This document shows positions 13,689-14,127 of a stretch of DNA of 14,127 bases, one piece after another. The stretch covers positions 1-14,127 of the forward strand of contig CAXMOO010000040.1 in assembly GCA_964195005.1 (NCBI GenBank). Reading direction: 5' to 3'. The notes below the pieces were generated by a model that was not told the DNA's origin, made no database searches, and was given only the letters and a program-made list of their open reading frames with translations. Source of the stretch: JAUXLW01 sp964195005. GTDB lineage: Bacteria; Actinomycetota; Acidimicrobiia; Spongiisociales; SHLN01. Made by a program: the position numbers and the translations under genes. Every line of letters begins with the position of its first letter. Positions within the stretch are counted from its first letter, which is position 1.

Positions 13689-14127
13689 TTACTCAAAGAT
13701 AGCCCGTCCCACTCGAATCGTGGTCGCGCCCGCCCGTATTGCCTTCTCAAAATCATCTGTCATCCCGGCCGAAACCTCCCTCACCTGAGGGTGACCCAGG
13801 GCCAGCTCGTCGCGAATCCCCACCAACCGCTCAAAATGCCCAGCCGCCGGCTCGCTTGCCGGGGGAATCGCCATCACTCCCGTCAGGGCCACGCCCAGGT
13901 CGATGACCTCCTGAGCCGCAGCCGAGGCTGCAGATGGTGCGAACCCGTGCTTTTGGGGCTCCTCGCCGAGGTTGATCTCCAGGAGAGCCGGCGGAGCTTC
14001 GCCCTCACCGGCCCATGCCGCCGCCAGCTTGATACGGTCCAACGAGTGGAGCTTGCTCACCACAGGCCGCACGGCTTTGACTTTGTTGCGCTGAAGTGGC
14101 CCGACAAAGTGCCAGCGGATATCGCCC
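13689..14127 (-). CDS. yggS: YggS/PLPBP-family pyridoxal phosphate homeostasis protein, 5' part missing
   Basis: This family binds PLP in an alanine-racemase-like TIM barrel and helps keep vitamin B6 and amino-acid pools balanced. The frame is open to the right edge. The first readable residues, DIRWHFVGPLQRNKVK, are the family signature (WHFIG.LQ.NK), followed by VVSKLHSLDR, LLEINLGEEPQKHG and the C-terminal SAGMTDDFEKAIRAGATTIRVGRAIF. About 75 N-terminal residues, including the PLP-binding lysine, lie outside. A GTG at 14072 is an internal codon, not the start, because conserved sequence precedes it. The motif is SAGMTDD where many members have SMGMS.D, a mild change near the phosphate-binding loop. 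It is the first gene in this window of the cluster running to divIVA. Confidence 0.92.
   Translation of the reverse strand, partial: GDIRWHFVGPLQRNKVKAVRPVVSKLHSLDRIKLAAAWAGEGEAPPALLEINLGEEPQKHGFAPSAASAAAQEVIDLGVALTGVMAIPPASEPAAGHFERLVGIRDELALGHPQVREVSAGMTDDFEKAIRAGATTIRVGRAIFE

Noticed and set aside
13689..14072. yggS starting at GTG 14072
   Set aside because: Family-conserved residues (WHFVGPLQRNKVK) precede it in the same frame up to the window edge, so the gene is truncated by the window, not short.

Overview
The window is 14.1 kb of high-GC bacterial chromosome made of housekeeping genes. It most likely comes from an actinomycete, plausibly a deep-branching, Acidimicrobiia-like lineage. 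Four observations point there: a cell-division block divIVA-yggT-sepF-yggS, a short-Stem-I translational T-box in front of a type-2 (eukaryote-like) ileS, a DksA/TraR-lspA-rluD operon, and a DnaE1-type replicative polymerase with a complete metal-binding PHP domain. The taxonomic call is inference. No phage, CRISPR, rRNA, tRNA or insertion-sequence gene was seen.

Layout. Positions 1-3374 (minus) hold nearly all of dnaE, open at the window edge. A 343-bp divergent gap follows, with a dnaE promoter candidate and the first copy of a repeated structured element (3482-3640). On the plus strand come pfkA and an AlkD-type DNA glycosylase gene interrupted by one in-frame TGA. Converging on these is a minus-strand SRPBCC gene. 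The minus-strand operon dksA/traR-lspA-rluD has 4-nt stop/start overlaps at both junctions. Divergent from it is a small DUF167 gene. A gap of about 550 bp follows, with a REP-like hairpin, a -10 candidate and a T-box leader controlling ileS. After ileS, the second copy of the structured element (11996-12162) fills the whole convergent gap up to the divIVA stop codon. The minus-strand cell-division cluster yggS-sepF-yggT-divIVA closes the window, with yggS open at the right edge.

The most notable item is the pair of roughly 160-nt elements. They share an almost identical core but have long closing helices of 20-21 bp whose sequences are unrelated between the two copies. Helix positions are kept while sequences change, and the non-Watson-Crick pairs in the closing helices are mostly G-U in plus-strand sense. 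This looks like an RNA that folds, not like a transposon with fixed terminal repeats. I do not recognise it as a known family. The ileS leader is the second strong signal: specifier ATC, TGGT T-box bulge, and a 10-bp sequestering helix over the ribosome binding site can all be read directly, and they fix the true ileS start at 8802.
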